A stretch of 64,000 nucleotides of DNA from assembly GCF_007625205.1 (NCBI RefSeq), contig NZ_VMNI01000015.1, positions 1 to 64,000 of the forward strand. The letters are read 5' to 3'. A program made the translations under genes and the position numbers. The DNA comes from Denitromonas ohlonensis (GTDB lineage Bacteria > Pseudomonadota > Gammaproteobacteria > Burkholderiales > Rhodocyclaceae). Of the stretch, positions 63,702 to 64,000 are shown piece by piece. Every line of letters begins with the position of its first letter. Positions within the stretch are counted from its first letter, which is position 1. Under the pieces are notes generated by a model. It was not told the origin of the DNA and ran no database searches. It saw only the letters and a program-made list of their open reading frames with translations.

Positions 63702-64000
63702 ATGGCCACGCTCACCTTCCACGGCGCCGCGCAGGAAGTCACCGGCTCCTGCCACCTGCTCGAATCGCCGGCCCTCGGCCGCGTGCTGCTTGACTGCGGC
63801 CTGCACCAGGGCGGAGATGCGGTCGAGCGTCTGCATGAAGAAACGCTCCCCTTCGATCCGAAAGCGATCGACGCGGTGGTGCTGTCCCATGCCCATCTCG
63901 ACCACTCCGGCCGCCTGCCGCTGCTGGTCAATCGCGGTTTTAACGGCCTCATCCACTGCACCGAGGCCACGGTCGATCTGCTCGAGTTGATGCTCGAAGA
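63702..64000 (+). CDS. MBL-fold nuclease/hydrolase (beta-CASP type), N-terminal part
   Basis: About 100 codons before the window end, from ATG 63702 with CGGAGGA upstream. It opens TFHGAAQEVTGSCHLLE and has the metal-binding HAHLDHSGRLP (His63, His65, Asp67, His68), both typical of RNA-specific beta-CASP exonucleases and related MBL proteins. The rest lies outside the window. Confidence 0.88.
   Translation, partial: MATLTFHGAAQEVTGSCHLLESPALGRVLLDCGLHQGGDAVERLHEETLPFDPKAIDAVVLSHAHLDHSGRLPLLVNRGFNGLIHCTEATVDLLELMLE

Overview
The window is a GC-rich, gene-dense chromosomal segment with no rRNA, tRNA or CRISPR array that I can see. Two PEP-CTERM surface proteins, a Neisseria/E. coli-type NsrR box beside nnrS and a hemerythrin gene, a DctPQM TRAP transporter, an SAH riboswitch ahead of metH and a CbpA/CbpM pair together suggest a betaproteobacterium of the Rhodocyclales type (Azoarcus, Thauera, Zoogloea or Denitromonas relatives). 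This assignment is inference from gene content.

Layout. 1-860: the end of a SrkA kinase gene, then a scar with a truncated DUF6236 gene and copies of a short dispersed repeat. 860-10070: flavodoxin/LysR pair, PLD-family lipoprotein, single-domain response regulator, hydrolase-like lipoprotein, a transglutaminase remnant, and cbpA-cbpM-M48 protease. 10071-16880: marR-pxpBCA-lipoprotein-GNAT operon divergent from a dctPQM TRAP operon. 16890-25170: large hybrid sensor kinase, Ycf46-like AAA ATPase, prfC, OmpA-like protein. 25255-33062: nitroreductase, CoA-transferase, the NsrR nitrosative-stress locus, yjbQ, a second CheY-like protein, radical SAM protein and psd. 33241-37369: TetR-controlled HlyD/FtsX/ATPase exporter. 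37351-43474: HMA-like protein, azlCD, amidase, MFS transporter, a sigma54-type PEP-CTERM gene, DOMON-like protein and a NamZ-like protein. 43475-45446: a low-GC AbiC-like gene between inverted copies of a dispersed repeat. 45447-48552: PRPP synthetase paralog, EamA transporter, rhodanese, double-redoxin protein. 48621-57143: a block with two membrane-anchored TIR proteins. 57263-64000: YitT, PEP-CTERM plus bL12-like protein, cupin remnant, metH under an SAH riboswitch, and the start of an MBL-fold nuclease gene.

The most unusual content is the 48.6-57.1 kb block. It begins with a protein that joins a TIR domain, a CHAT caspase-like protease, one membrane span and two LysM domains. It continues with an unrecognised protein and, convergently, a five-PAS GGDEF-EAL protein and a second TIR-transmembrane protein with a periplasmic tail. 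By architecture this could couple envelope or peptidoglycan status to intracellular NAD cleavage or proteolysis. That function is inferred, not shown. Five kilobases upstream sits the AbiC-like gene, so 43.9-57.1 kb is the best candidate here for an undescribed defence or cell-death region.

Several regulatory circuits can be read directly. These are an NsrR operator between hemerythrin and nsrR, an SAH riboswitch whose P1 strand is shared with a terminator, a -24/-12 promoter with two TGTC-N5-GACA palindromes before a PEP-CTERM gene, a TetR-type operator before the exporter operon, and a palindrome in the marR/dctP intergenic region.
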